The notes beneath the pieces are model-generated. The model was not told the DNA's origin, did not search any database, and saw only the letters and a list, made by a program, of their open reading frames with translations. Shown piece by piece: positions 33,056 through 44,700 of a stretch of DNA of 64,000 nt (positions within the stretch are counted from its first letter, which is position 1; every line of letters begins with the position of its first letter). This DNA is from Erigeron canadensis (taxonomy: Eukaryota > Streptophyta > Magnoliopsida > Asterales > Asteraceae), in NCBI RefSeq assembly GCF_010389155.1, contig NC_057764.1, positions 3,844,001 to 3,908,000 on the forward strand, read 5' to 3'. The translations under genes and the position numbers were made by a program.

Positions 33056-36000
33056 TTAGGGTTCACTTTGTTCATCCATTGCCATGTCAGCAGGATTAAC
33101 TAAAGGTACTTCAAAGGAGGATATTGGCTCTTTAGAGAGAGCCTCCTCAAGAGTAGTGTGATTTCCCACAGGGACAAGACCAAAGGTGTTATCTTCATTG
33201 GAGGGCATTACGCTGGTTTCATTACTATGAAGATATGCATAGCTGCTCACTACATCAGGAGCACTATACTCAACCAGTATTGAAGGTTGCCCCCAAGCAT
33301 TTGAAATAGCCCTCTGAGAATGGGGAAATTCAATGCGCTAAGCTACAATGTATTCAGCAATGCTTGCATTTGTGACAAAAGAAGTGTCACTGATTACTGG
33401 TTGAGTAGAGAGGTTCTCACTGATCCTTGTAGAGGAAGATGTTTCAGCAGATGCAGAGATGTTTGGTTGAACTACAACTGCTGGAGCATCTCTTGAGCTG
33501 ACTAAAACACATTCAGAGGCAACATGTCCTCTGCTGCTACAAAGATAGCATTTTTTGTCAGAGGGGTTGCCTTGTTGATTATGAATGAGAAAGTCCCTCA
33601 GCTAAGAAGAAAGATCATTCACTCGCTGAGTAAGCTCATTTATTTGAGGAGATGAGGAAGATGAAGCCTTGCTCTTTTGCTTAGACTTGGATTTATTCCT
33701 TTGTCTAAGTTTAGGAGGGGGCAATTGAGGAACAGGACCAAGGATGGACTCACCATGATGATTTTGAGGATTTTGATGTCCTCTAATCATGGTCCATGCT
33801 TGCTTTCCAGCAGGATAGGAAGAACAGGAACCCTGCTAAGACTGATTCACTTGGTTAGGGGTTATGGATCTGATTTGACGATTTGGAGTCACTGACCTCA
33901 TTTGCCTATGAGGTAAGTACTCCATGTTCGACATTGAGGATTGATTGCGCTGAGAAGGCACTTGTCCTCTTTGTGGAGTAGTAGGTCTCATTTGCTGATG
34001 TGGCAAATGTCCCCGCTGAGGAGTTATAGGCCTTACTTGCTGATGTGGCAACTGTCCTCGCTGAGGAGTGGTAGACCTATTTTGTGAAGGCACTCTTCCC
34101 CTTTTTGGAGTGTTATGCCTTAGATTTCATTTTAAAGGCATAGATTGAGATGCCATATGAGTTTGAGTATCAGCAGGTACAGCCTTTGTGGGAAGTACCT
34201 GCTGATGTCTTGCATTAGCGAACCTAACCCGTCTGTTCATTAGACGATCATGTTCAGACATGGGATTAGCATGGGTAGGTTCCAGCTGAGAGGAAGATTG
34301 AGCACTAGAGTGTTGCTGAACGACCTGATTAACTCGCTGAGGAGTACCATAGTCATAGGGAGCAGCAATAGTGCTTCTTTTAAAGGGCTCAGCACCTTTT
34401 ACAGATAGTCGTTGAGGAGCAATGGGTACATATCCATTACTTGATATATCCCCTTTAAAGGTTCTGGGTGGAGAATGTTGAATTCTCCCTTCATGTGGCA
34501 TCATGCCAACAATGGGAAGATGAGAGAACATGTCAAAAGTACTGGTTGAGGAACTGGTACTTTTAACATTGGAGGAAGAGGGCACACTGGTGGAAGATGT
34601 AGCTTTAGAGTCCATCTCAGCATGGTAGTTATTTTGTCCCTTGACAAAATATCACTTTTTCATTTCTTCAGGAGAGACGGAAGATGAAGAAGGTAGAGGA
34701 ATAGAGATTTCAGGCTTTACATCATCATTAAATGAGTCAGCAATTGAGGCAGCAGCATCAAAATTGCCACCAATCACTGCTTGTACTCGAGCAGGGACTT
34801 GCTCACTCAAGCATTGATGATGAAATTTTGAAGCCTTTGACCAGGAGGTCACAATCTTCTTCAGATTAGAGACTTCAGCCTTAAGAGATTCATTCTCAAG
34901 TTGGAGTTTCTGAGTCATTAACTCATGAGATTGAAGTTCAATATGAACATTTTTCAATTTTATAAGTTTTTCAGATTTTTCACTTAACTCTACTCCAGCA
35001 GAGTTAAGTTTAGATTGAAGTTCAACACGTAGACTTTCTACGAACTGAAGATCACAAGACAGAGACTCAATAATTTTGGTCTTGTCATGAGCAGAAGAGG
35101 AACAAAGAAGAGAGTGTACCTTTTTAACAGTGATGTTTACCCACTGACTAGAGGAGACTTGATCCTTTGTCAGAGCATCACTGTCAGCAAGTGCCATAAG
35201 GCACATGGCATCAACATAATCGTCATCATCAGAGTCATCTGAGTTAGCCCAATCATGTTCTTCAGCAACTAGTCCTTTTGCTGGAACTTTGGCATCCTCT
35301 GTTTCAGCCACCTTTGCCTTCAGCTGATAGTATTTGTTCCTGTATTCATCAGCAGATTTAGAAGGATTAGGTTTGGGTGCTGCAAGAGTGGGAATAGAGA
35401 CTCTACACTCCTTCTGGTAGTGGCCTTTTCTGCCACACCTCCAGCACTCTTCCTGTGATTTATCAACAGGAGGTTTGAGGGGACCAACCGTTTTGCGATT
35501 GTTCCACCTTCTGGAGTATTTTCTACCAGCAACAAGGGCAAAGCCCATAAAGTCATTCAACAAATCTTGTTTCTCTTCATCATCCAGCTCATCAATGAGA
35601 GTCTGAATAGGTGCTGGAAGATTTGAAATACTGGCACCATCATAGAGATCGATGGGCTCAGTAGAAACAAGAGCTATAGGGTCAGAAATAGGATGAGAGG
35701 ATATGCTGACAGAGGAAGAAGAAGAAGGGCCAGCATGTCTTTTGGCGTCAGCAGAAGCTCGAATGTTTTGAGCCAATGCTCTCTCTTCAAATTGAAGAGT
35801 GCCAAAAAGTTCTTCAAGGTCAAAATCTTGAATTTTCTTCGTTGTACGAAGAGTTTGTCTTAAGTTTTGCCACTTAAAAGGAAGAGAGTCGATGAATTTA
35901 TGACATACTTCAAAGTTATCATGAGTAATGCCAACATTTGTCATATCATTGAGCAACCCTTTAAAGCGAGTATAAGTGCTCTCAAGACTTTCATCAGGAA

Positions 36001-36460
36001 GAGAGAAGAAGTTTTCATAAGCTCGTTTCAAATCAATTTTCTTGATTTTGATGAGGTCAGCAGATCCTTTATAGGTGCTGACCAGTCTATCCCATACTTC
36101 CTTTGAAGAGGGATACATTATGACTAGCTTCATGATTTCAGTGGGAAGAGTGACGATAATCATGTTTTTCAATCTAGCATCAAGATTTACCAGCTTTCTT
36201 TCTTCATCTGTCCATTGAACCTCTGGTTTAACCAGGTCAGTGACTATCTCAGGAGCTTTAGGTGTAGCTCCTGGAGTCCTTTGGACATACATCGGTACGT
36301 ATGGACCCTCAGTTAATATGGTCATTAAATAGGGTTCCACACCAGAGATGTGAAGAAGCATCCTCTCCTTCCAAGACCCAAAATCATTGGTCTCGAATTT
36401 AGGAGGTGTCGACACGTAGCCAAAGTCACGTGTGTTCACTAGGCTGGGCACAGAAGACAT
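33056..36460 (-). pseudogene. Copia gag polyprotein with two CCHC knuckles
   Basis: The frame starts at ATG 36460 (MSSVPSLVNTRDFGYVSTPP) with a UBN2/DUF4219-type capsid region (about residues 20-230; SWKERMLLHISGVE, LFGTLQFEERALAQNI). The first CCHC knuckle is CWRCGRKGHYQKEC (35405-35446), followed by acidic and coiled-coil sequence. Beyond the first stop (TGA 34652-54) the same frame continues through Ser/Gln-rich sequence and a short repeat based on TPQRGQ-PHQQ (33.85-34.1 kb) to a second knuckle, CYLCSSRGHVASEC (33509-33550). Further stops are TGA 34127-29, TAG 33836-38, TAG 33602-04 and TAG 33338-40. A TAA at 33056-58 may be the true gag end. Pol lies in another frame, so either one indel or a gag-pol frame change lies between 33055 and 33011. 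Gag would form the particle and bind the RNA. Confidence 0.85.
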
Positions 36461-36566
36461 GTTCTTGTTTTAGAAAAGAGGTTTTAAGAAAAATTAAAGA
36501 ACAGAAATTTTAGATGTAAACACAAGGAGGCAAACAGATCTTGTTCCAATGATTTAGGAGCGTTGT

Positions 36567-36577
36567 CTCTGATACTA
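36567..36577 (-). other. Primer-binding site (initiator tRNA-Met type)
   Basis: TAGTATCAGAG on the minus strand, five bases after the 5' LTR, differs in one base from TGGTATCAGAG, the usual plant Copia site complementary to the 3' end of initiator tRNA-Met. Confidence 0.8.
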
Positions 36578-36582
36578 CTTAA

Positions 36583-37229
36583 TGGTCCACGAATGCACAA
36601 CTTATGTTATATTTAAATTAGACAAGAAAGTAAATAAGAAGATAAATAATAAGAACAATGACAAGTTCAATTGTAATAAATCAATGCAAGGATAATCATA
36701 TGTATCATTGATTAAACGATGAATACATGGTTGATCTTACACACTTGACTTACAAGAATACAAAAGAACAAAGGTAATTGCTAAGTCTAGACACACTAAA
36801 AACTTGAACAATTACAAGTGACACAAACTTTCAAGGTAACAAAACACGCTTGATACAATGCGGCTGTGTTGCTTTCTATAGAGGGAGAATTAGGGCAATA
36901 CAGCCTTCCTTTGATGGTGATAGATAGTGGTTGTCGACCCTCCATTGGCTCCTTCTACTTCCAAGCAAGAGCCTTTGTCTTCTTTACCAAAATGGGTATG
37001 AGAGAGAAGACCCAAGTTTTGGTCCCAACATATACCTTTACCATGTAAGGTATGTTACAGTTGGAATAACCACCATGTGACTCTTGTCTTCATATGGTTT
37101 GAATACTTCCCGCCATGACACACATTTGGGCAGCATACACCCCGCTGAAGAGAGTCACTGGACTCGCTGAGGACTTGCTGACGATACGTGTCAGCGAGCA
37201 AGTCTGGTCAGTAAATCCAAGACTCAACA
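36583..37229 (-). repeat. 5' LTR of the Copia element
   Basis: Direct repeat of 23889-24533 with about 21 substitutions and two single-base indels by hand count. It has TG...CA ends on the coding strand. The LTR tip sequence CTCAACA is at 37223-37229. Confidence 0.93.
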
Positions 37230-37236
37230 ATATCTA

Positions 37237-38265
37237 TAGTCCTTATTAAAAAGAATAGACCCCTGTTGAAAGTTACAGGGGGAAAATATCATAATTGCCC
37301 TCCATTAAAACAATACCTCATAAATACGATACAACCTCACTCTAAATGAAACAAAAACACCATTAGTCCATCAACCTTCTAAATAACTATACTAACAATT
37401 ATGTAACACCCCTAATTTCCAAAACAAAACAAAATGTTATCAAAGAACTAAAAGGGCCAAGAGGGCGTTAATCTTATTCAAAGTCAAACAAAAGGCAACC
37501 TGACAAATCAAAATAATACTTCTAAAGCTTGAATCAAAACTCTAAGGCAATGGGGTGCTAAGTCCACTTCTATCTACTCTCTCCTCTCGTTCCCAATTCC
37601 CGCTTGATAACCTGCCGTATAAGAAAGAAAATGGAATACGGCTGAGCAAAAGCTCTGTGACGGATATGACAAAAGCAGAAATATAATATCAAATGCAGAG
37701 ACGTATATTTAAAAGACAAACTTATTTTCAAAACAACTTATTTCAAATCAAAGCACCCATACGTATAGTTTCACAAATACCTTATACTTAACAAATCAAA
37801 ATATACTATAAAACAAAGCTTCATAAAATAATGCACATAAGAACCAAACAAATATCCTATCAAAGGGTCGAACGCTTCGTTTGACACTACGAAAACGCCA
37901 ACCATCAAACTACAAAATGCCTAGGACCGATCCATACGCCTCCTATCAAAATATCAAAGAGCGCATACCACTACCGGGTAATCATATAGAGACGCCGTAG
38001 ATCAAATCAAATACACCCGCTACGGCCGGTGCCATGTCATCGGTGTCACAATAACGTGCCCATGGGACCTCCATGGATAGGTTACTCTTATATGCACATC
38101 TTAAGAAACCGTTTTGACCGACTTATATAGTCGTATCTATATTGAAGATTTTTCGAAGAGACAATAAATTTTAAGACGAATAAAATAATTAAAACATTTT
38201 AAATATCAACTTAAAATCACATCTCCGTCCACCCAATTCTCATAAAATTTCAATGGAGTCACTTA
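37237..38265. other. Unclassified repeat-like DNA
   Basis: TGTAACACCCCTAATTTCC at 37402 looks like the tip of a Ty3-type LTR, but no GGTGTTACA partner or duplication was found. The sequence up to about 38800 is GC-richer than its surroundings, with CACTACCGGGTAATC and ATGCCATGTCATCGGTG-like stretches, and holds no recognisable protein. Confidence 0.3.
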
Positions 38266-38268
38266 TAA

Positions 38269-38372
38269 ATTTTCGGGCCAATCAATATGATTTATAATAT
38301 GCGACAATATTAATTTTCGTGGCCAATGAATATGATTTATAATATGCGACAGCATTAATTTTCGTGGCCAAC
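38269..38372. repeat. Short tandem repeat, period about 45
   Basis: TTTTCGKGGCCAAT-AATATG followed by ATTTATAATATGCGACA occurs twice in a row, and a third partial unit starts near 38359. Confidence 0.8.
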
Positions 38373-38374
38373 GG

Positions 38375-40130
38375 ATATTCGAGGGACATTAGTGTACGAA
38401 TTGGGACAAACATGTACACATCATCTCATCAAATGTAACACACTAAATCCACCTTTTTCGGGACAGTTTTCGAATCGGGTTTCAAAAGACGGTTTTGACA
38501 CATGTATCAAGAATAAAATGGTACATCAAAGTCGAGGATATTATAATACTTATACAAAGGCTAACAAACAAATAACTTTTCAAATAAAACACATTTTCAT
38601 ACACATTTAATCAAATAAAGTTTTGAGAGGAGAGATGTTACCGAAAGGATCCTAAGACCGCCTAGAATATCCGTACCTTATCGCTGTTCACAACAAATTT
38701 CAAAACGTGAGAGCCACCAAGAAACGCGATCACCAAACCGAATCTAACAAATACGAAAATATAAACACAAATATATTCAAATAGGAAGCATGTAATACCC
38801 TTTATACTTTATAAATTAATTAATTACAGAATTTTATGTGATTAGTAGTTTTCAGTACTACAGACTCATTTTATGTGTAACTTGTATTTTTAATTATTAT
38901 TATCACAATAACAGTAATGGAATATTATGGCCATGAATTACGAAATTAAGAGTATCACTCCCCTGATCTTTATTTGCCTCGTTTTGACATATTCGTTTTA
39001 TAAGAATGTTGCAATCAACCCAAACACTACTTATTTTGTTATGTTAAATGTGATTAATATTTAATAGTCAAACTACTAGAAAACATGATGGCTACAAAAT
39101 TTATACGAAACATAAGACATACCATATTTTTTCAAAAATCTTTAACAAGGCAAACTTAAGATACCATTATAAATATCTACATCTATGATTGTTAGTTTTA
39201 ACTTGTTCTATAATCTTTGAGGTGATATCTTATTACTAAGTGACCAATTTATATAAAATAAAGAAAATTGTTTATCAACAAAGTAATCTGTTTGTAAAAC
39301 AAAACTTGTTTGTCTAATGCATTATATAGAGTTTTTAGTATATAAAGAGTTTAGAGACTTACCAATGGAAATGATATTTGGAGTACTAGATAAATTTGAA
39401 ACTTATTGTCTTGCACTTCGAAGATTTCTTTGACAATTTCACCGAACCTCATATGATCCTTTGAATACTTTCCTCTCATAGTCCCATTTATATAGAAAAC
39501 CATAATTGTTCTTCCCATATTTCGTATAACATAAAAAGGCAGAAGATAACTTTTGCAATCTAATGTTTTAGACTTTTAGATGTTAGATCTTGGTTTATTT
39601 TTACTTCTCATATCTAGTCTAGAAGTCCAGCCTTCATAACCTTTTTGTTTTCCTTCTTAACGTATGAGTATTCCATAAAAAAAGGCATGTAATTAAAATG
39701 TCATTACAACCCCATAAATATAAGTGATTAATTAATTAAGTTAACATGAATATAAAAACATTCCATCACCGATTTCAAATTTACAAGTATGCACCTACTA
39801 AATTTTGTTTTATTATTCTTATTAGTTTTTATCTTACTATAACATGAATTCTATTATGACTAATTAAGATATCAATTTTTTTAATAAAAATTTTGATCTA
39901 CCAACGTGACACACAACTCATAACTCACAATCTAATTTATTGTTACAAATAACTAGTTTTTAAGTATGTGATTTTTTTTTTCATTTATATTTCCTTTACA
40001 ACTATGACTAATTAGTATAAAAAAAATTATATTAAGCTTAGAATAAATTGTAAACTACCAATGGTGTCTCCACAATTATATGGCTTATATATAATCTTAT
40101 TTATAGTGTTTTAATTTTGTAGGATATTAC
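38375..40130. other. AT-rich intergenic or Helitron interior
   Basis: No coding sequence recognised. The AT-rich DNA leads to the Helitron 3' end at 40255 and may be its body, but no TC 5' end could be assigned. Confidence 0.35.
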
Positions 40131-40139
40131 ACATTATAT

Positions 40140-40255
40140 TAATTAGATTTACATAATAGTCCGTACTACTTGTCGACACCACCGTCAGTCGCCACCGCCG
40201 CCCGTCACCATCGCATTGTGGCCACGCCGCCGCATTTGCGCGGGTACCATGCTAG
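40140..40255 (+). mobile_element. Helitron-type 3' terminus, GC-rich family
   Basis: GTCGCCACCGCCGCCCGTCA leads to GCATTTGCGCGGGTACCATG and CTAG (40252-40255), followed by T. The last 19 bases equal the end at 16560, and the GC-rich subterminal block is shared. Confidence 0.6.
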
Positions 40256-40288
40256 TATAAATAAAAGAAAATTGTTATGAGGTAATCA

Positions 40289-40579
40289 GGGATTAGTTTT
40301 CTGAAAAGTAACTATCTTTGACAGAATGTCTATAGTAGGAAAAAACTAAAGTTATGTGTATTGTATGTAAATAACTTGAAAAAATGTTTATTGTATGTAA
40401 GAAAACATACGTGGCAACCATATACAAGTGCCACTTGTCAGATTTTAATTGGTTGAAACGAAATTCTTACATACAATAAACATTATTTCAAAGTTGTTTG
40501 CATACAATACACACAACTTTAGTTATTTTTTACTATAGACATTCGTTCAAAGTTTCTTACATTCGAGGAAACTAATCCC
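40289..40579. mobile_element. Fold-back MITE family B, copy 1
   Basis: The ends GGGATTAGTTT and AAACTAATCCC open an inverted repeat of about 110 bases (AGAATGTCTATAGT / ACTATAGACATTCG; TGTTTATTGTATGTAAGA / TCTTACATACAATAAACA) around a short centre. No ORF. A second copy lies at 60645-60908. Confidence 0.65.
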
Positions 40580-40581
40580 AA

Positions 40582-41700
40582 AAATTTTATATGTGGCACC
40601 ACCATAGCTTTCTACAATTCATACTTTCCATATAATAACAAAATTATGACATCACATATTTATTTTCTTTTAATGTTTAATATTTTCCAACTATTTAAAA
40701 AAAATGTTTCAAACTTTCATAAATAGTATCATACCTTGATAGTTAAACAGAACATTCTATTTTAAATTTAACGATGTTGATCTTTATCACTTTTCTAAAT
40801 AAAAAAAATACTTTCAGTGATATCATCTATTTTATATATATATAAAAAAATTTATATAGCTTTACCACAATCAAGTTTTAAAATTAATCTTTAAAAAAAA
40901 ATCTTTTTTGTGATGTCATTTTTACATTATTAATTTTTATTTTTTCGATATATATTCATCGTTTCTCAAGCAAGTTTTTATATTTGTTATTTTTCTAAAT
41001 TTTAAAATTTTTCATCTTGATGTCTTTATTGTAAATTTCAAATGCAACTTATTGTTTCAAACTTAGTTTTATAAATGGTTCATTGGCTCTAATGTATAAT
41101 GTAACAACATCTGTATGAACTTTATTTGTGCACACTAGAGGATCAATGACCTTACAGAATCGAAGTTTATCTCCCTTTTAGAGGAATGAAGGGATTGTAA
41201 GTGAATTTATGGGCATCCTTTAACGGATTTGATCAGCATTTTGTGTCTGCAGTCCTGCTGAATTCGACTTTTTATCGGGGAAGCGTAGTAAGGTTAGAGG
41301 CACAACTAGAAGTTGGTTGAACTTGGACTTTGTTGTTCCTGGTTTGACTTTTGTGTAGTTCGTCAATTTACAGAGTTCAATAACCAGCTGCAATATTTAA
41401 ACATGTGTGGACCATTACAACACGAAACCAGGGGTTCGAACAATATTACTGTCCTTGGTTCTAGCATTATGAATATTTGTTTTTATGGTTTTTCCACTTG
41501 GCAAATTTGCGTATATATGTGTATAAAGTTTGAACTACCAAAAGACTGGACTGGGATCTAAACTCCAAGAATAATTCTATATTTGTATCTATATGAAAGA
41601 TCACCTTTTTGTCACTTTCTGAATATGCATATTTCAAGATAAAATGATATAATACTTTGTTCAAATCTAATTACTAAAAAGTATGTTCTTAAACTGATCA
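40582..41700. other. Non-coding DNA upstream of the BASS fragment
   Basis: I looked for the missing 5' exons of the BASS gene (transit peptide and first membrane spans) and found none. The 82-codon ORF at 41313-41561 does not resemble the family. Confidence 0.4.
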
Positions 41701-41714
41701 AATTTTCTTTGTAG

Positions 41715-44700
41715 ATAGTCTTTGGATGTGCTTGTCAGTAAACAATTATGCCGGCTTTTGGATTTCTTATAAGCAGATTGTTGGGGCTCTCACCGTCTCT
41801 TTCAGTTGGTCTGATATTGCTTTCTTGTTGTCCTGGAGGTACAGCCTCTAATGTGGTAAGCATTGTTTCTCAACCTCAAGTCTATCTCAACTCGTGCTAA
41901 ATAATTCAGAGGGGTGAGAACTTCGTCCCATATGAAAATGACTGTTTCATAAGTGGGAAATCAGTATCAGATAGTGCTTATTGAAATGTGATTATTATTT
42001 TCTAAGTTGATAAAAGTAATATGTAATGAAACAAAATAATATCGATTGAATGAGTTGATCACAACTTCATTTCTGATATAAAAGGAGCCTCAGTAAATAC
42101 AATTGAGTAATCTAAAGATAATCTAATTCATCTTTTCACTTCTTCCATTTGGTAGTATTTTTTTGCCATATTTTTGTTTATGGACACATTTATTTATCTT
42201 TTCGTGTGATAGTGTAACAGGTTACCTTGATTGCTCAAGGAGATGTACCATTGTCTATTGTAATGACGGTATGTAGTACTCTAGGAGCGGTGATTTTAAC
42301 TCCTATTTTGACAATGGTTTTGGCTGGAACTTATATTCATGTTGATGCCATCAAACTTTCCATCAGCACCTTGCAGGTAATTAATTTAAAGTAGTGCTAA
42401 GAATTTTCCATCGAGTTGAGGTCAAACTGGCTGAACATTAAAACAATATACGTAAGATGATCATTAAAGTTTCGTATTCGTTTCACCTTTTTACCTCAAC
42501 AACAAAATTATTTTTTACATGCTTTAGCATAGCCGTAGTTAGTGCGTATGCTTTGATCTTCTTCTCAGTTTGTTGATCTAGTTATTATCTTTATTTTAAC
42601 TTGTCGATATTGGTTGTCAGTGAGATCTACGGGTGGTTGATGAATATTTTTTTTTTGGGTAAGGCTACTAGAGCATGCAAGTAATATAATCATGAAGCAT
42701 TGCATTGTCATTTTTTGTATTTTACCAATGTTTGATGACAAGGTTGGTACTTTTTTTAAAATAAGTTTCAAGAAAATTTGCTAACTACCATTAAAAAAGG
42801 GAAAAAAAGTTCGTATTAATTTGTAACAAAGTACGACGTTAAACTTTCTACGTGAAACTTGTGTGACATCAAATGTTGTTGTGTACATATTTGAAGCCAA
42901 ATGGAATACATTAAGCTAAACGATCTCCACTATTTTACCCTCAAGGTTGTTGTTGCGCCTGTTCTGCTGGGCTCTTATCTGCAAACCACCTTCCCTCGTG
43001 CAGTGAAAACTGCACTACCTTTTGCACCACTACTAGCTGTTTTAACCTCCTCTCTACTGGCTTGCAGGTATTGCCTTTTGCACTCACAAACATACATTCC
43101 ATATGCAACTGTCATTGATTTGTTTTGGTTTTTCTCTCTGATTTCTCAGTGTATTTTCTGAAAATGTTGGACGTTTGAAGTCATCAACGGTTCTCACATC
43201 ATTAGCATCCAATACCTCCCCCCTTGTTTACGCTCAAGCCTTTTTGTCAAGTGAAATGGGAATGGTCGTGCTTTCAGTGTTTTTACTTCATTTTGCAGGT
43301 TTCTTTGTTAGGTAAGGCTGGCACCTTTTCTAATCAATTTTGCTACTTTTACACTATAGCCAACTTTTGCCTGTCCTGTCTGTGCCTTCTTTAGGAGAAT
43401 CTCCTCAATCCACTTAGCTTCATAAGCACATATTCAAAATACCAGGGGGTGTTTGGATATGTCACATGAAACTTCTTATCTGATAATTACGAGTAATTAA
43501 ATTTTTTTGTTCCGTTATCTATTTAAGTAAAGTTAAATTTGAATATTTATGTTTATGCCAACTGCACAAAACCAGTCCTATATCTATCCTTTAGTTTTGT
43601 TATTTTACATCTGCAGTTCTCGGTTTTATTATTGACATGTGACAAAGGTTAAACTTTGATATTATATAAAAATTGCATTTCTTTATTTAATCATTCTATT
43701 AATTAGTTATTCGAATACTCATTGTTGTTAAACACTAGAATTGTCAGCTGATTTCCACATCCATATAATGTCTACTGCAGCCCATTACATAACCACAATA
43801 TTGTGATTCCAACTCCTTGATATCACTTAATTAGTTACAATAGCCACATCCAAATAACTTTCGTGTTACATGCATAGAATGACTGTAATGGAGAAACACT
43901 AATCATTGCTAACATGTTTATTGTATTTTATAAATTCTTCATAATGTGCACTGATACAAAACTTTCCGTACCTAAAATAGTTATGGTATTTGGTTATGTG
44001 ACGTGATTGACAAGTCAAGTGTCTACCTGCAGGTATATAGCAGCAACTCTAGCTAGATTTAAAGAACCACAACGACGTGCGGTATCCATTGAGGTAATAC
44101 TTTGAGGTTTCTAGAGCCAGCCTGACCCACAACCCATTTTGATTCATTTTCAGATGTTCTTAAAAGGTGTACCTTTTGTAACATGTTTTGACCTGTTACC
44201 AATCAGACCCGGTGCAGACTAATAAATTGAACATTTACCGGTATTGGCTTTATGTATATCTCTGAAGGGCTATTTAGATGTTCGGTTAAAGTGTCAGAAG
44301 AAGTGTTTGAACTACTAGTTAAATAGGGTCAATGTGTAGATTTTACGAAACAACGAAGAATTACTGTAGAAAAGAAAACTAGTTTATGGTATTTGTTTAC
44401 ACAAAGTGTCCGTAACCTCAACGATAGTGTGATCATCTTCTTATAAGTCGTAATAATTCATTTAAAAGTACACATCATTTCCATAAAGTTGCTAGATAAT
44501 GGTTTTTATAACTTTTGGAGCAGGTTGGAATGCAGAATTCATCTTTGGGGGTGGTACTAGCGGCATCGCATTTCAGCTCGCCCATGGTTGCATTACCACC
44601 TGCGGTTTCTGCTGTGTTAATGAATATGATGGGTAGCAGTTTGGGCTTCTTTTGGAGATATGTTGATCCTTCTGAACCTGACGGTATCTCCAATGATTGA
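41715..44700 (+). pseudogene. 5'-truncated BASS-family plastid Na+/metabolite cotransporter (BASS1-like)
   Basis: BASS proteins are bile-acid:sodium-symporter relatives, chiefly in the chloroplast envelope in plants. Six exons fit in phase: 41715-41855, 42221-42376, 42946-43067, 43150-43311, 44033-44093, 44524-44700. They give about 240 codons with family motifs LSCCPGGTASNV, TLIAQGDVPLSIVMT, FAPLLAVLTSSLLACSVFSEN, HFAGFFVRY, FKEPQRRAVSIEVGMQNSSL and MGSSLGFFWR, spanning the later membrane helices. The family is usually about 400 residues, so the transit peptide and first helices are missing. In the first visible exon, codon 9 is TAA (41739-41741) where relatives read Tyr (Q-Y-T-I-M-P). The next ATG (41748) could start an N-truncated 228-residue protein. 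The downstream frame is perfectly open, so loss is recent or a truncated product is used. Upstream exons may have been displaced by the transposons between 24 and 41 kb. The subfamily call is from memory. Confidence 0.8.
43445..43860. mobile_element. Possible Tourist-like element in a BASS intron
   Basis: GGGGGTGTTTGGATATG at the left and CCACATCCAAATAAC at the right are imperfect inverted ends typical of PIF/Harbinger MITEs, inside the intron 43312-44032. No clean 3-base duplication was found. Confidence 0.35.

Larger units (their letters stand above)
23889..37229 (-). mobile_element. Ty1/Copia LTR retrotransposon, SIRE/Maximus-like, with an extra 3' ORF
   Basis: A 13.3-kb element on the minus strand. 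Its order in transcription sense is 5' LTR (37229-36583), PBS, gag with UBN2 and two CCHC knuckles, protease, integrase, reverse transcriptase, RNase H, a tandem-repeat spacer, an extra ORF, PPT and 3' LTR (24533-23889). Protease-integrase-RT-RNaseH order defines Copia. RT motifs such as [12 protein letters not shown] and [12 protein letters not shown], the size and an ORF beyond pol fit the SIRE/Maximus lineage. ATATCTA occurs beside both outer ends (23881-23887, 37230-37236), with one extra A at the left, consistent with target duplication. By my hand alignment the LTRs differ at about 21 sites plus two one-base indels over ~645 bases (~3%). The copy is defective, with about twelve in-frame stops. 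Confidence 0.93.

Noticed and set aside
37402..38800. Ty3-type LTR starting TGTAACACCC
   Set aside because: A start-like tip is present, but there is no matching GGTGTTACA end or 5-base duplication. A second TGTAATACCC at 38787 is in the same orientation.
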